64,000 nt of DNA from Microbacterium sp. BH-3-3-3 (GCF_001792815.1 NZ_CP017674.1:744001-808000), one strand, 5' to 3'; positions 17,585-26,406 are shown, counted from the stretch's first letter. Notes: generated by a model from the sequence alone, not told the origin. A program made the numbers and translations.

Positions 17585-18229
17585 TCACTCCCCCGACAGA
17601 CCACCCAGCAGGTGGCCGAACGAGCGGCCCTCGCCGAGGTACGACGACGGGTCGAACGGATCGGCGTCGCGTACCGGCTCGCGCGCGGCGATCGCGTCGG
17701 CGAACTCCCGGGCTCCGCGGTCGACGCGCGAGCCCAGCGGGGCGACCTCGTCGGCGTTCGATCCCCAGTCGCTGGATGCCGCGAACACACCGGTCGGCAC
17801 GGGATTGGCGTGCAGGTAGGTGAACAGCGGCCGGATGGCGTAGTCGATCGCGAGCGAGTGACGCGCCGTCCCCGCGTTCGCGCCGATCAGCACGGGCGTG
17901 CCGTTCAGCGCCTGCGGGTCGAGCACGTCGATGAACGACTTGAACAGGCCCGAGTAGCTGGTCGAGAAGATCGGCGTCACGGCGATGATGCCGTCGGCCG
18001 ACACGACCGTGTTGATCATCTGCTCCAGCGCCGGGGGTGCGAAGCCGGTGAGCAGGTTGTCGGTGAGGTCGTGCGCGTAGTCGCGCAGTTCGAACACGTC
18101 GCTGGTGGCGTCGATGCCGCGCTCGCGCAGCTCGGCCAGAGCCGCGTGGGCGAGGCGGTCACCGAGCATGCGCGTCGACGACGGCGTGGACAGTCCCGCG
18201 GTGATCACCGCGATGCGGCGGGCGGCCAC
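17585..18229 (-). CDS. CE1759-family FMN reductase (NADPH-dependent)
   Basis: 214 residues, flavodoxin-like NADPH-dependent FMN reductase. VITAGLSTPSSTRMLGDRL forms the FMN phosphate loop and TPIFSTSYSGLFKSFID the second flavin-contact block. The start is GTG 18229, one base after the stop of the luciferase-like gene, so the two are co-translated. The reductase presumably supplies reduced FMN to the upstream monooxygenase; CE1758/CE1759 pairs of this kind are known from Corynebacterium and relatives, with substrate unresolved. Confidence 0.85.
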   Translation of the reverse strand: MAARRIAVITAGLSTPSSTRMLGDRLAHAALAELRERGIDATSDVFELRDYAHDLTDNLLTGFAPPALEQMINTVVSADGIIAVTPIFSTSYSGLFKSFIDVLDPQALNGTPVLIGANAGTARHSLAIDYAIRPLFTYLHANPVPTGVFAASSDWGSNADEVAPLGSRVDRGAREFADAIAAREPVRDADPFDPSSYLGEGRSFGHLLGGLSGE

Positions 18230-18230
18230 G

Positions 18231-19469
18231 TCAGGCCCCCACGCGCGTCGCGGCGGAACCGAAGGCGCTGCCGGCCTTCACGGCATCCTGGTACGGGCTG
18301 CCCGCGGTGAGGTTGTCGCCGCGGTTCGCGGCGGGAACGGCCTGGCGCGGAGCGGCACCGGCGTACGCCTTCTCGACCATGTTGGCGTGCGTGGGCGCGT
18401 CGGGCACCTCGGCGGGGCGGTTCTTCTGCAGCTCCTTGCGCAGCACCGGCACGACCTCGGAGCCCAGGATGTCGAGCTGCTCGAGCACCGTCTTGGTGGG
18501 AAGCCCCGCATGGTCGATGAGGAACAGCTGGCGCTGGTAGTCGCCGTAGGTCTCGCGCATCGACGCGTAGCGGTCGATGATCTGCTGCGGCGAGCCGACG
18601 GTCAGCGGGGTCATCTCGCTGAAGTCCTCGAGGCTCGGGCCGTGGCCGTAGACGGGGGCGTTGTCGAAGTAGGGGCGGAACTCCCGCACGGCGTCCTGCG
18701 AGTTGGAGCGCATGAACACCTGTCCGCCGAGCCCGACGATCGCCTGCTGGGGCGTGCCGTGGCCGTAGTGGGCGAAGCGCTCGCGGTACAGCGTGATGAG
18801 ACGCTGGTAGTGCTCCTTGGGCCAGAAGATGTTGTTGGCGAAGAAGCCGTTGCCGTAGTACGCGGCCTGCTCGGCGATCTCCGGGGTGCGGATGGAGCCG
18901 TGCCAGACGAACGGCGCGACGCCGTCGAGGGGACGCGGGGTCGAGGTGAAGCCCTGCAGCGGGGTGCGGAACTTCCCCTCCCAGTCGACGACGTCCTCGC
19001 GCCACAGCTTGTGCAGCAGGTCGTAGTTCTCGATGGTCAGGGGCAGACCCTGGCGGATGTCCTTGCCGAACCAGGGGTACACGGGTCCGGTGTTGCCCCG
19101 GCCGAGCATGAGGTCGGCGCGGCCCCCCGACACGTGCTGCAGCATGGCGAAGTCTTCGGCGATCTTCACCGGGTCGTTCGTGGTGATGAGCGTCGTCGAG
19201 GTCGTGAGGATGAGGCGCTCGGTCTGCGCGGCGATGTACGCCAGCGTGGTCGTGGGCGACGACGACCAGAACGGCGGGTTGTGGTGCTCGCCGAGGGCGA
19301 AGACGTCGAGGCCGACCTCTTCGGTGTGCTTCGCGATGGTCAGCGTGTCCTTGATGCGCTGCGCTTCGCTGGGCGTCTGACCGGTGGTCGGGTCCTGGGT
19401 GATGTCGCTCACCGTCATGACGCCGAACTGCATTCCGGGCCAGTTGTTCGTCTCGTTCACCGTGCTCAT
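18231..19469 (-). CDS. CE1758-family luciferase-like (LLM) FMN-dependent monooxygenase
   Basis: 412 residues, TIM-barrel flavin monooxygenase. Family features: LGEHHNPPFWSSSPTTTLA near residue 59, MLGRGNTGPVYPWFG near 120, and a C-terminal tail longer than in bacterial luciferases. It is the first gene of a two-gene unit with the CE1759 FMN reductase. ATG 19469 follows AGAGGGG. The promoter region carries an AT-rich dyad that stands out in this genome, suggesting regulated expression. Confidence 0.85.
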   Translation of the reverse strand: MSTVNETNNWPGMQFGVMTVSDITQDPTTGQTPSEAQRIKDTLTIAKHTEEVGLDVFALGEHHNPPFWSSSPTTTLAYIAAQTERLILTTSTTLITTNDPVKIAEDFAMLQHVSGGRADLMLGRGNTGPVYPWFGKDIRQGLPLTIENYDLLHKLWREDVVDWEGKFRTPLQGFTSTPRPLDGVAPFVWHGSIRTPEIAEQAAYYGNGFFANNIFWPKEHYQRLITLYRERFAHYGHGTPQQAIVGLGGQVFMRSNSQDAVREFRPYFDNAPVYGHGPSLEDFSEMTPLTVGSPQQIIDRYASMRETYGDYQRQLFLIDHAGLPTKTVLEQLDILGSEVVPVLRKELQKNRPAEVPDAPTHANMVEKAYAGAAPRQAVPAANRGDNLTAGSPYQDAVKAGSAFGSAATRVGA

Positions 19470-19489
19470 CTGAATCAGCGCCCCTCTTA

Positions 19490-19519
19490 TTTGTATGCAA
19501 CTGAATATACATGCTCCAA
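19490..19519 (-). promoter_or_regulatory. Promoter with TGTAT-N10-ATACA dyad (LLM/FMN-reductase operon)
   Basis: Minus-strand reading: TTGGAG (19519-19514), an 18-nt spacer, then TACAAA (19495-19490). A dyad TGTAT-N10-ATACA (19511-19492) fills the spacer, where a repressor would block RNA polymerase. No regulator gene is adjacent. Confidence 0.5.
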
Positions 19520-19599
19520 CGTGCGAGGCCGAGCTTTATTCCGCGTTACCTCATCGGCATCCGGAATCCACCCCCGTGGACCGCCGCTCCCGGCGCGGA

Positions 19600-19605
19600 T
19601 ATCGT
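19600..19605 (+). promoter_or_regulatory. Possible -10 element of the acyltransferase gene
   Basis: TATCGT ends 8 nt before ATG 19614, a nearly leaderless arrangement. Confidence 0.35.
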
Positions 19606-19613
19606 CGCTGGCG

Positions 19614-20666
19614 ATGACGACACCGACCCGTGTGCCCTTCTGGGACAACGCCCGCTTCGCCGCGATCGTGCTCGTCGTGTTCGGTCACGCCGTGCAGCGA
19701 CTGACCTACGATTCGGATGCCGCCGAGGCGCTGTACCTGCTCGTCTACGCGTTCCACATGCCCCTGTTCGCCCTCGTCGCGGGCTACTTCTCGTCGTCGG
19801 CTGAACCGACCCGCCGACGGATGGCGCGACTGTTCACCGACCTGATCGCGCCGTACCTGATCTTCGAGACGCTCTGGACGATCACCCAGCTGCTCGTGAC
19901 CGGCCGGACCGACCTCGATCCGGCCCAGCCGTCGTGGACGCTGTGGTTCCTGCTGGCGCTGGCGCTGTTCCGACTCGTGCTGCCGTACCTCGCGCTGCTG
20001 CGCGCGCCCGTGCTGTGGGCGCTGGCGATCTCGATCGTCGCCGGGTACCTCCCCGGCATCGACTCGACCCTCTCGCTCTCGCGCTTCCTCGGCCTGCTGC
20101 CGTTCTTCACCCTCGGGTGGTGGCTGCGCGAGCGGGACGTCGTCGCGCGCCGGGGGCTGCTCGACGCCCGACCGGTGTGGCTGCGGATCGTCGCCGCCCT
20201 CGTCCTGGCCGGAGCCGGGGCGATCGCGTTCGCCTTCGTCGACGTCTGGCGCGACGTGCGCCTGGGCACGTGGTTCTTCTTCGTCGACACGTACGCCGAC
20301 CTGGGCGCCCCGCACTGGTGGGCGGGCGGGGTACGGCTCGCGATCATCGCGCTCGCGCTCGTGCTGATGACGGCGTTCCTGCTGCTCGTCCCGCGCCGCG
20401 AGACGTCGTGGACGCACCTCGGCCGGTGCACGATGTACGTCTACCTGCTGCACACGTTCGTGCTGTACCCGTTCCGCCAGTCGGGCGTCCTGCGGGGTCT
20501 CGAACCCGCGGCGCTGTGGATCCCCCTCATCGCCGTCGCGAGCGTGGCGATCGCCGTCGGCCTGTCGAGCGGCCCCGCGCGCCGACTCGCCCGCCCCCTG
20601 GTGGAACCCCGGATGCCGTGGCTCTTCCGCGACCGGGAGCTGGGGGCGGGTCGCGGGTCGCGGTAG
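19614..20666 (+). CDS. Acyltransferase_3-type membrane O-acyltransferase
   Basis: 350 residues with about ten membrane segments. The N-terminal VPFWDNARFAAIVLVVFGHAV carries the conserved histidine of acyltransferase 3 proteins, and AFHMPLFALVAGYF is a second family block; fucose 4-O-acetylase-like members share this pattern. It probably acylates an envelope sugar using a cytoplasmic acyl donor; the acceptor is unknown. No glycan cluster surrounds it. Converges on efeB. Confidence 0.75.
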   Translation: MTTPTRVPFWDNARFAAIVLVVFGHAVQRLTYDSDAAEALYLLVYAFHMPLFALVAGYFSSSAEPTRRRMARLFTDLIAPYLIFETLWTITQLLVTGRTDLDPAQPSWTLWFLLALALFRLVLPYLALLRAPVLWALAISIVAGYLPGIDSTLSLSRFLGLLPFFTLGWWLRERDVVARRGLLDARPVWLRIVAALVLAGAGAIAFAFVDVWRDVRLGTWFFFVDTYADLGAPHWWAGGVRLAIIALALVLMTAFLLLVPRRETSWTHLGRCTMYVYLLHTFVLYPFRQSGVLRGLEPAALWIPLIAVASVAIAVGLSSGPARRLARPLVEPRMPWLFRDRELGAGRGSR

Positions 20667-20710
20667 GTGTCCCTCAGCGCCCCGCGCGCGTCACGCAGGC
20701 GTCGGCTTCC

Positions 20711-22015
20711 TCACGCGCCGAGCAGCCCCGCCCCGACCGACTCCCCCGCGGCCGGCGCCGGCGGTACGGCCCACAGCCCCGACCCGACGTGACGGACGTA
20801 CTCGTTCATCGCATCGGTCGACAGGGACCGCTGCAGGGTGACGTAGCGGTCGGGGGCCTTCTGGAACGACAGGAAGAAGAGCCCGGCGTTCAGCCGCCCG
20901 AGATCGGTCGTCCCGTCGACGAAGTTGTACCCGCGGCGCAGGATCTGAATGCCGCCGTTCGTGTCGGGGTGCGCCAGGCGCACGTGGCTGCGCGGGTCGA
21001 TGCGCGGTTGCCCCGCGGCATCCGTCGCCTGGAAGTCGGGCTTCGTGAACTCGTCGCCACCCGAGAGCGGCGCTCCCTGCCCCTTGTCGCGGCCGATCAC
21101 GCGGTCCTGCTCGGCGAGGCGGGTGCGGTCCCACGTCTCGATGAGCATCGCGATGCGCCGCGCCACGAGGTACGACCCGCCGACCAGCCACGCCGGACCC
21201 TCGGATGCCGACACCCAGACGTTGTCGTCGAGGGCGGCGGTGTCGTCGGCGAGCACGTTGGCCGTGCCGTCCTTGAACCCGAAGAGGTTCCGCGGGGTGG
21301 CCTGCGCGGCCGTGGTCTTGGACGTGCGACCGAAGCCCAACTGCGACCACCGGATCGTCGCCCGCCCGAAGGCGATGCGGCTGAGGTTGCGGATCGCGTG
21401 CACGGCCACCTGCGGATCGTCGGCGCAGGCCTGGATGCACAGGTCGCCGTCGGACCGCAGCGGGTCGAGGTCGTCACCGAGGAACGCCGGCAGCCGCTCG
21501 AGCCCCGCCGGACGCTGCCCCTCGAGGCCGAAGCGCGCGTCGAACAGGGTCGGACCGAAGCCGACCGTGATCGTGAGGTTGCTCGCCGGGAGCCCCACCG
21601 CCTCGCCCGTGTCGTCGGGCGGTGCCTGCGGCGACCCGCCGACCGCCCCCGTCGCACTGACGTCGAGCCCCTGCATCATGCGGGTGGCCGCGTACGTCCA
21701 GTCCGACAGCAGCTCGGCGAGATCGTCGCGGGTGGTGCGGGCCATCATGTCGTACGAGGCGAAGTGCAGGTGGTCCTGCACCGGTGTGGTGATGCCGACC
21801 TGATGGATGCCGGAGGCCGGGGCCGTGGCATCCATCGCCCGCCGCGCCTGATCCTGACCGTACGCGGCACCGCCCGCGAACCCGCCGCCGGCGCCGACGG
21901 CGAGGCCGGCCGCACCCGCCCCGATCGCGAGCCCCATCAGGCCGCGTCGGGACAGGCCGGTGGCCTCCGGGGTCGGGTCGGAGACCGTGGTCGGGGTCTG
22001 CTCTTCGTCGGTCAC
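20711..22015 (-). CDS. efeB: Dye-decolourising heme peroxidase of the iron-uptake system, Tat-exported
   Basis: 434 residues. A twin-arginine signal (SRRGLMGLA, RR at residues 23-24) precedes the Dyp-type peroxidase domain with FGFKDGTAN (catalytic GxxDG) and RRGYNFVDG. EfeB proteins act outside the membrane, oxidising Fe(II) or handling heme for the EfeUO transporter. GTG 22015 has GGAG 5 nt upstream; a GTG at 22021 is less well placed. Third gene of efeUOB, two bases after efeO. Confidence 0.92.
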   Translation of the reverse strand: MTDEEQTPTTVSDPTPEATGLSRRGLMGLAIGAGAAGLAVGAGGGFAGGAAYGQDQARRAMDATAPASGIHQVGITTPVQDHLHFASYDMMARTTRDDLAELLSDWTYAATRMMQGLDVSATGAVGGSPQAPPDDTGEAVGLPASNLTITVGFGPTLFDARFGLEGQRPAGLERLPAFLGDDLDPLRSDGDLCIQACADDPQVAVHAIRNLSRIAFGRATIRWSQLGFGRTSKTTAAQATPRNLFGFKDGTANVLADDTAALDDNVWVSASEGPAWLVGGSYLVARRIAMLIETWDRTRLAEQDRVIGRDKGQGAPLSGGDEFTKPDFQATDAAGQPRIDPRSHVRLAHPDTNGGIQILRRGYNFVDGTTDLGRLNAGLFFLSFQKAPDRYVTLQRSLSTDAMNEYVRHVGSGLWAVPPAPAAGESVGAGLLGA

Positions 22016-22017
22016 GC

Positions 22018-23247
22018 TCACTCCAGAACGGTCACCGTGAGCTGCGAGAGCGGCTCGGCCAGCGCATTGATGAGATCGGTGAACTGGCGCTTGTCGGCGT
22101 CGGTGAGCTGCGAGTAGGCGACGAAGCCCGCGTCGGCCGAACCGTGCGCGGCCAGGGCCGCTTCGAGGTCGGCGTACCCGGTGTCGATGCGGGTGACCAG
22201 GGTCGTGCCCTTGTCGCCCTTCGATTCGGCGAAGTCCCGCACGAGCGAGAAGGCCATCTTCGAACCCTCGACGTTGGCGGCGAAGTCGTACAGGTCGGTG
22301 CCCGACCACCAGTCCTCTTCGCCGCTGATCTTGCCCGTGGCGACCTCGTCGAGCAGCGCGATCGCACCGTTCGAGATGCCCGCGACGCCCTGCGCGTCCA
22401 GCGCCTGCACGAACTCGTCGCCGTGCACGTAGTCGTACAGCTCCTGCGTGTCGGCGATGAGCTTGTCGCCGTAGGTGGCGCGCTCGGCCGGGGTGGACGG
22501 CGCCCAGTCCTTCCACGCCGGCGTCTCGCCGTCCGCGTTCAGCGCGTCCTGCGCGGGAACCCACAGGTCCTTCTCGATGCGGTGGAAGCCGGTCCAGTCC
22601 AGGCCCTCCGCCACGGCGTCGACCTCGCGGTAGTCGATGCGCGGGTCGAGATCGCCCAGGGCCTCGGCGATCGGCTCGATGCGCTCGTAGTAGGCCCGCA
22701 CGCGCGGGAACTGCGTCTGCGCAGCCGCGTCGTCGCCCGACTCGTAGGCGGCGACGAAGGTCTGCACCGCGGGGAGCAGCTGACCCACCTGGTCCTTCAC
22801 GAAGGCGGCGTACAGGTCGACGGCCTGCTGCTTCTGCTCGGCATCCGGTCCCGTCACGGCCACGGCGTCGCCGGTGACCGAGAAGCTTGCCCGGCCCACG
22901 CCGTCGCCCACCATGCCGGGCTTGCAGAGGGTGAAGTAGTCGCCGGGCTGCGCGACGACGGTGAGGTTGCGCGACGCGCCGGGGGCGATGTTCTCGACCT
23001 CGCCGACGATGCGCAGGCCGTCGGAGGCCAGCAGGTAGAACTCCGTCGTCTGGTCGCCCTTGTTGCTCACGTCGAAGGCGACGGTGCCGCTGGGGGCGGA
23101 TCCCGCCGACACGGCGCACCCGTCACCGGTCGAGGTGACCGTGAGGGCACCGGAGGCGGCCGCGTCGGTCTTGGCGACGCAGCCCGAGAGGACGAGGACG
23201 GCCGCGCCGGCGACGGCCGTGGCCGCGAGGAGGCGAGTCGAGGTCAT
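22018..23247 (-). CDS. efeO: EfeO iron-binding lipoprotein (cupredoxin + M75 imelysin-like)
   Basis: 409 residues. The lipobox LSGC puts the acylated cysteine at C23. Residues about 35-130 form the cupredoxin-like domain; the rest is the M75 domain with its HxxE motif in TGFHRIEKDLW. It captures iron outside the membrane and passes it to EfeU. ATG 23247 overlaps the efeU stop (4 bp). No sign of truncation. Confidence 0.93.
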   Translation of the reverse strand: MTSTRLLAATAVAGAAVLVLSGCVAKTDAAASGALTVTSTGDGCAVSAGSAPSGTVAFDVSNKGDQTTEFYLLASDGLRIVGEVENIAPGASRNLTVVAQPGDYFTLCKPGMVGDGVGRASFSVTGDAVAVTGPDAEQKQQAVDLYAAFVKDQVGQLLPAVQTFVAAYESGDDAAAQTQFPRVRAYYERIEPIAEALGDLDPRIDYREVDAVAEGLDWTGFHRIEKDLWVPAQDALNADGETPAWKDWAPSTPAERATYGDKLIADTQELYDYVHGDEFVQALDAQGVAGISNGAIALLDEVATGKISGEEDWWSGTDLYDFAANVEGSKMAFSLVRDFAESKGDKGTTLVTRIDTGYADLEAALAAHGSADAGFVAYSQLTDADKRQFTDLINALAEPLSQLTVTVLE

Positions 23248-24248
23248 GATGCTCCATTCGGATGGGTGGATGCCGCGGCGTCGGGTACGCGAGCGGCGTC
23301 GAGGGTCTGTGGGGTGGGGCTCACGCTCGCATCCGACGCCGCGTCGGCGGCGCGGGGCTTCGGTCGCCGGTTCGCGCGCACTCCGCGCACGAACAGCGGC
23401 ACGACGATCGCGATGTACAGGGCCCAGGCGATGACCTGCAGCCAGGTCATGGCGGGCATGAAGCCGACCGTGGCCTGCAGCAGCGCGGCGAGCGCCTCAC
23501 CGGGGGCGATGGTGTCCGAGACGTCGAACGCCCAGCCGAAGGGGAACCCGCTCCAGCCCGTCGCCACGAGGCCGGTGACGGGGTCGAGGGGGGCGGCGCT
23601 GCCGAAGGGGCCGGGAAGGGCACCGGCTTCCTGCAGGTCGTGCAGCGCGTAGGCGAGCACCCCGGCGGCGACCACGACGAGGAAGCCGCCGGTCCAGGTG
23701 AAGAAGCGACCGAGGTTCAGACGCAGCATCCCCCGCGCGATCAGCCAGCCCAGCAGAACGGCGGCGATCAGGCCGACGAGCGCACCGAGAAGGGCCGCGG
23801 GCGTGTCACCGAACGACTGCACCATCGACCACAGCAGCAGCGTCGTCTCGACCCCCTCGCGCGCCACCGAGACGAAGCCGATCACGACGATCGCCCAGAC
23901 GCCGCCGCGGAGCGCCCTGTCGACGCCCCCCTCGAGACCGGCCTTGAGCGTGCGGCCGGCCCGCTGCATCCAGAAGATCATCCACGTCACCATCGCCACC
24001 GCGAGCAGCGACAGCCCGCCGCCGAGCAGCTCCTGCGCTTCGAACGTGAGCATGTACGCGCCGAAGGTGAACACGGCGCCGACCGCGAGGGCGAGGGCGA
24101 TCGCGAGCCCCACGCCCATCCACAGCCGCGGGAGGGCGTCGCGACGCCCGAGGCGCGTGAGGTAGGCCACGAGGATGCCCACGACGAGCGCGGCCTCGAG
24201 GCCTTCGCGAAGGCCGATGAGGAAGGTGGCGAAGAAGCTGGCAAGCAC
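23244..24248 (-). CDS. efeU: EfeU/FTR1-type iron permease
   Basis: 334 residues, seven predicted membrane helices. The two iron-binding REGxE motifs are both present: REGLE at residues 14-18 and REGVE in the fourth helix region. The hydrophilic C-terminal tail is Ala/Arg-rich. GTG 24248 puts the first helix and motif at the standard distance from the N-terminus; codons further upstream do not look like the family. First gene of efeUOB, downstream of an iron box. Confidence 0.93.
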   Translation of the reverse strand: MLASFFATFLIGLREGLEAALVVGILVAYLTRLGRRDALPRLWMGVGLAIALALAVGAVFTFGAYMLTFEAQELLGGGLSLLAVAMVTWMIFWMQRAGRTLKAGLEGGVDRALRGGVWAIVVIGFVSVAREGVETTLLLWSMVQSFGDTPAALLGALVGLIAAVLLGWLIARGMLRLNLGRFFTWTGGFLVVVAAGVLAYALHDLQEAGALPGPFGSAAPLDPVTGLVATGWSGFPFGWAFDVSDTIAPGEALAALLQATVGFMPAMTWLQVIAWALYIAIVVPLFVRGVRANRRPKPRAADAASDASVSPTPQTLDAARVPDAAASTHPNGAS

Positions 24249-24303
24249 GGGCGGGGTTCCGACTCTCGGGTTTCGGGTGGGGCGCCGCGGCACTGCGGGA
24301 AGG

Positions 24304-24322
24304 TAAGGACAGCCTCACCTGA
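24304..24322 (-). promoter_or_regulatory. DtxR/IdeR-type iron box upstream of efeUOB
   Basis: Minus-strand TCAGGTGAGGCTGTCCTTA matches the 19-bp consensus TTAGGTTAGGCTAACCTAA at 14 positions. It sits 56-74 nt before efeU and follows a possible -10 (TATCGT, 24335-24330), so Fe-loaded DtxR/IdeR would repress the operon. Confidence 0.75.
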
Positions 24323-24487
24323 CCAGGACACGATACGCATCTCCCTGGCCGGTTCGCACCCCGCCGATCGGCGGGGTTTGCCCCGGGAGTGCGATCGACC
24401 CGCCTTCGCGCCCCCTCCGTTCCGCCGTCCACGAAGGCTCCGTCGGTAACCATCGGCAACATTCGCGCGGCGCCACGCGGATCGACC

Positions 24488-24502
24488 TAGCCTCGTCGCA
24501 TG
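24488..24502 (+). promoter_or_regulatory. -10 element for leaderless 2OG-oxygenase gene
   Basis: TAGCCT (24488-24493) ends 6 nt before ATG 24500. Confidence 0.6.
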
Positions 24503-25576
24503 TCCGACCTCACTCTCCCCGTGCTCGACCTCTCGCTCCTCGACCAGGGTCCGGATGCCGCCGCCCGCTTCCGAGACGAGCTGCGCGCCGCGACCCACGA
24601 CGTCGGCTTCTTCTACTTGACCGGCACGGGGGTGAGCCCCGCGCTCGAGGCGAGCCTGCTGGAGGCCGCGAAGGACTTCTTTGCGCTGCCCGAGGCCGAC
24701 AAGCTCGCGATCGAGAACGTCACGAGCCCGCACTTCCGCGGATACACGCGGGTCGGCGGCGAGCGCACGCAGGGCCGGGTCGACTGGCGCGAGCAGATCG
24801 ACATCGGACCCGAGCGCGAGGCCATCTGGGCCCACACGCCCGGAGGCTCGCCGCGGCGCGCAAGCGACGCGACGAGTGGGCGTGGGGACGACCCCGACGG
24901 CCCCGGGTACGACCGGCTGATCGGTCCCAACCTGTGGCCGGCGGCGCAGCCCGAGCTCAAAGAGGTCGTCACCGAGTGGCACGACCACCTCACCGGCGTC
25001 GCCCGCAAGCTCCTGCGCGCGTGGGCCCTCGCCCTGGGCGCCGAGGAGCAGTACTTCGACCGCCACTTCGGCGACCCGCAGACGCTCATCAAGATCGTCC
25101 GCTACCCCGGCAAGGACGACCCCACGCCCCAACAGGGTGTCGGTGCGCACAAGGACTCGGGCGTCCTGACGCTGCTCTGGGTCGAGCCCGGCAAGGGCGG
25201 ACTGCAGGTCGAGCGCGACGGCGAGTGGGTCGACGCCCCTCCGGTGTCGGGCGCTTTCGTCGTGAACATCGGAGAGCTCCTCGAGTACGCCACGCAGGGC
25301 TACCTCCGGGCGACGAACCACCGCGTGATCTCGCCGCGGTTCCCCGACGAGCGCATCTCGGTGCCGTTCTTCTTCAACCCGGCCCTTGACGCGCGCCTGC
25401 CGATCATCGAGCTGCCGGCCGACCTCGCGGCCGAGGCCCACGGCGTCGAAGACGACCCCACCAACCCCATCCACGCCACCTACGGCGAGAACGCGCTCAA
25501 GTCGCGCCTGCGCGCGCACCCCGACGTGGCCGAGCGGTGGCACTCCGACCTGGTGGCCGCGCGCGCGGCATCCTGA
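24500..25576 (+). CDS. Isopenicillin-N-synthase-like 2-oxoglutarate/Fe(II) dioxygenase
   Basis: 358 residues. The N-terminal DIOX_N region (VGFFYLTGTG, residues 35-44) and the jelly-roll core with Fe ligands H217, D219 (GAHKDSG) and H274 (TNHRV), plus R285/S287 for the co-substrate, are complete. Most relatives hydroxylate small molecules using 2-oxoglutarate; no biosynthetic cluster lies nearby, so the substrate is open. Confidence 0.85.
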   Translation: MSDLTLPVLDLSLLDQGPDAAARFRDELRAATHDVGFFYLTGTGVSPALEASLLEAAKDFFALPEADKLAIENVTSPHFRGYTRVGGERTQGRVDWREQIDIGPEREAIWAHTPGGSPRRASDATSGRGDDPDGPGYDRLIGPNLWPAAQPELKEVVTEWHDHLTGVARKLLRAWALALGAEEQYFDRHFGDPQTLIKIVRYPGKDDPTPQQGVGAHKDSGVLTLLWVEPGKGGLQVERDGEWVDAPPVSGAFVVNIGELLEYATQGYLRATNHRVISPRFPDERISVPFFFNPALDARLPIIELPADLAAEAHGVEDDPTNPIHATYGENALKSRLRAHPDVAERWHSDLVAARAAS

Positions 25577-25778
25577 GTCCGCGTCTCTCGAACGCCCGTC
25601 GTCGGTCCGGCCGGCGGCGGGCGTTCGCCGTGCTGGGCGGGGGCGGGGCGGGCGCGGCGGGGCGGGCGCGGCGAGGCGTGCGCACCGGGGGCGGGCCGCG
25701 GCCCCGATAGCCCCTGGTACGGGGCTCGACGAGGTACCCGGTCTCATCCGGCCCGACGCCGCGCTCCCTCCCGGCACG

Positions 25779-25843
25779 CATAAACGCCGTTCCTGCGCAT
25801 AAACGCTCCGACACCGCGTTTATGCGCAGGAATGGCGTTTATG
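25779..25843. repeat. Large palindrome, CATAAACGC family, copy 1
   Basis: 28-nt arms with one mismatch and a 9-nt loop (25807-25815). Each arm contains CATAAACGC twice (left: 25779, 25798) separated by the motif TTCCTGCG, giving four copies at 19-nt offset. Confidence 0.85.
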
Positions 25844-25950
25844 AGAGCGGGGCGGGCGGATCGGTCGGCCGAGCCGGGACAGCCCCGGCCACGGGCCCCG
25901 ACGATGCATCGGGTCACGTCCTGCCCGACGCCGCGCTCCCTCCGGGCACG

Positions 25951-26015
25951 CATAAACGCCATTCCTTCGCATAAAAGCTCAGACACCGCGTTTATGCGCA
26001 GGAATGGCGTTTATG
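25951..26015. repeat. Large palindrome, CATAAACGC family, copy 2
   Basis: Same length and layout as copy 1 with two arm mismatches; the inner left copy has decayed to CATAAAAGC. Axis is 172 nt from that of copy 1. Confidence 0.85.
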
Positions 26016-26044
26016 GGGACGAGGCGCGGGCATCAGCGCCAGAC

Positions 26045-26072
26045 CCCGGATGCCGGGCGCCCGGCATCCGGG
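26045..26072. terminator. Perfect 13-bp hairpin downstream of rpsO
   Basis: CCCGGATGCCGGG and CCCGGCATCCGGG flank a 2-nt centre. Again built on the GGATGCC/GGCATCC heptamer. Confidence 0.55.
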
Positions 26073-26077
26073 AACAG

Positions 26078-26110
26078 CGAAGGCCGCCCCACACCGTGGG
26101 ACGGCCTTCG
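26078..26110 (-). terminator. rpsO terminator
   Basis: 15-bp stem with one mismatch (CGAAGGCCG... / ...CGGCCTTCG) and a 3-nt centre, 27 nt past the rpsO stop. Confidence 0.75.
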
Positions 26111-26136
26111 AGAAAGCGATATACGCGGGGTCGCGC

Positions 26137-26406
26137 TTAGCGACGGAGACCCAGGCGCTCGATCAGCGAGCGGTAACGCGCGATGTCGATGTCCTGGAGG
26201 TAGCCGAGCAGACGGCGGCGCTGACCCACCATCAAGAACAGACCACGACGCGAGTGGTGGTCGTGCTTGTGCTCCTTGAGGTGCTCGGTGAGGTCCTTGA
26301 TGCGCTGCGTCAGCATCGCGACCTGCACCTCGGGGGATCCGGTGTCACCGGGGTGCGTCGCGTACTGTTCGATGATCGCCTTCTTGGCGTCAGATTCGAG
26401 TGGCAT
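26137..26406 (-). CDS. rpsO: 30S ribosomal protein S15
   Basis: 89 residues, exactly the family length. [30 protein letters not shown] and [19 protein letters not shown] are the S15 signature; it binds 16S rRNA in the platform of the small subunit. ATG 26406 follows AAGGGGA. In many bacteria rpsO lies beside pnp; here pnp is 15 kb downstream with unrelated genes between. Monocistronic, with its own terminator. Confidence 0.97.
   Translation of the reverse strand: MPLESDAKKAIIEQYATHPGDTGSPEVQVAMLTQRIKDLTEHLKEHKHDHHSRRGLFLMVGQRRRLLGYLQDIDIARYRSLIERLGLRR

Larger units (their letters stand above)
25577..26136. other. Gene-free gap with duplicated palindromes and terminators
   Basis: 560 nt between the oxygenase gene and rpsO. 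From left: a G-rich stretch (about 25630-25690), a palindrome at 25779-25843, its diverged duplicate at 25951-26015, then two strong hairpins. The two palindromes share about 30 nt of left flank (25749-25778 and 25921-25950), so a unit of roughly 95 nt was duplicated with a 172-nt period. No convincing ORF. Confidence 0.75.

Noticed and set aside
25779..26015. Regular repeats considered as a CRISPR array
   Set aside because: Only two or four copies, each itself a full palindrome, with unequal unique DNA between them and no cas genes. The same holds for 39370-40744.
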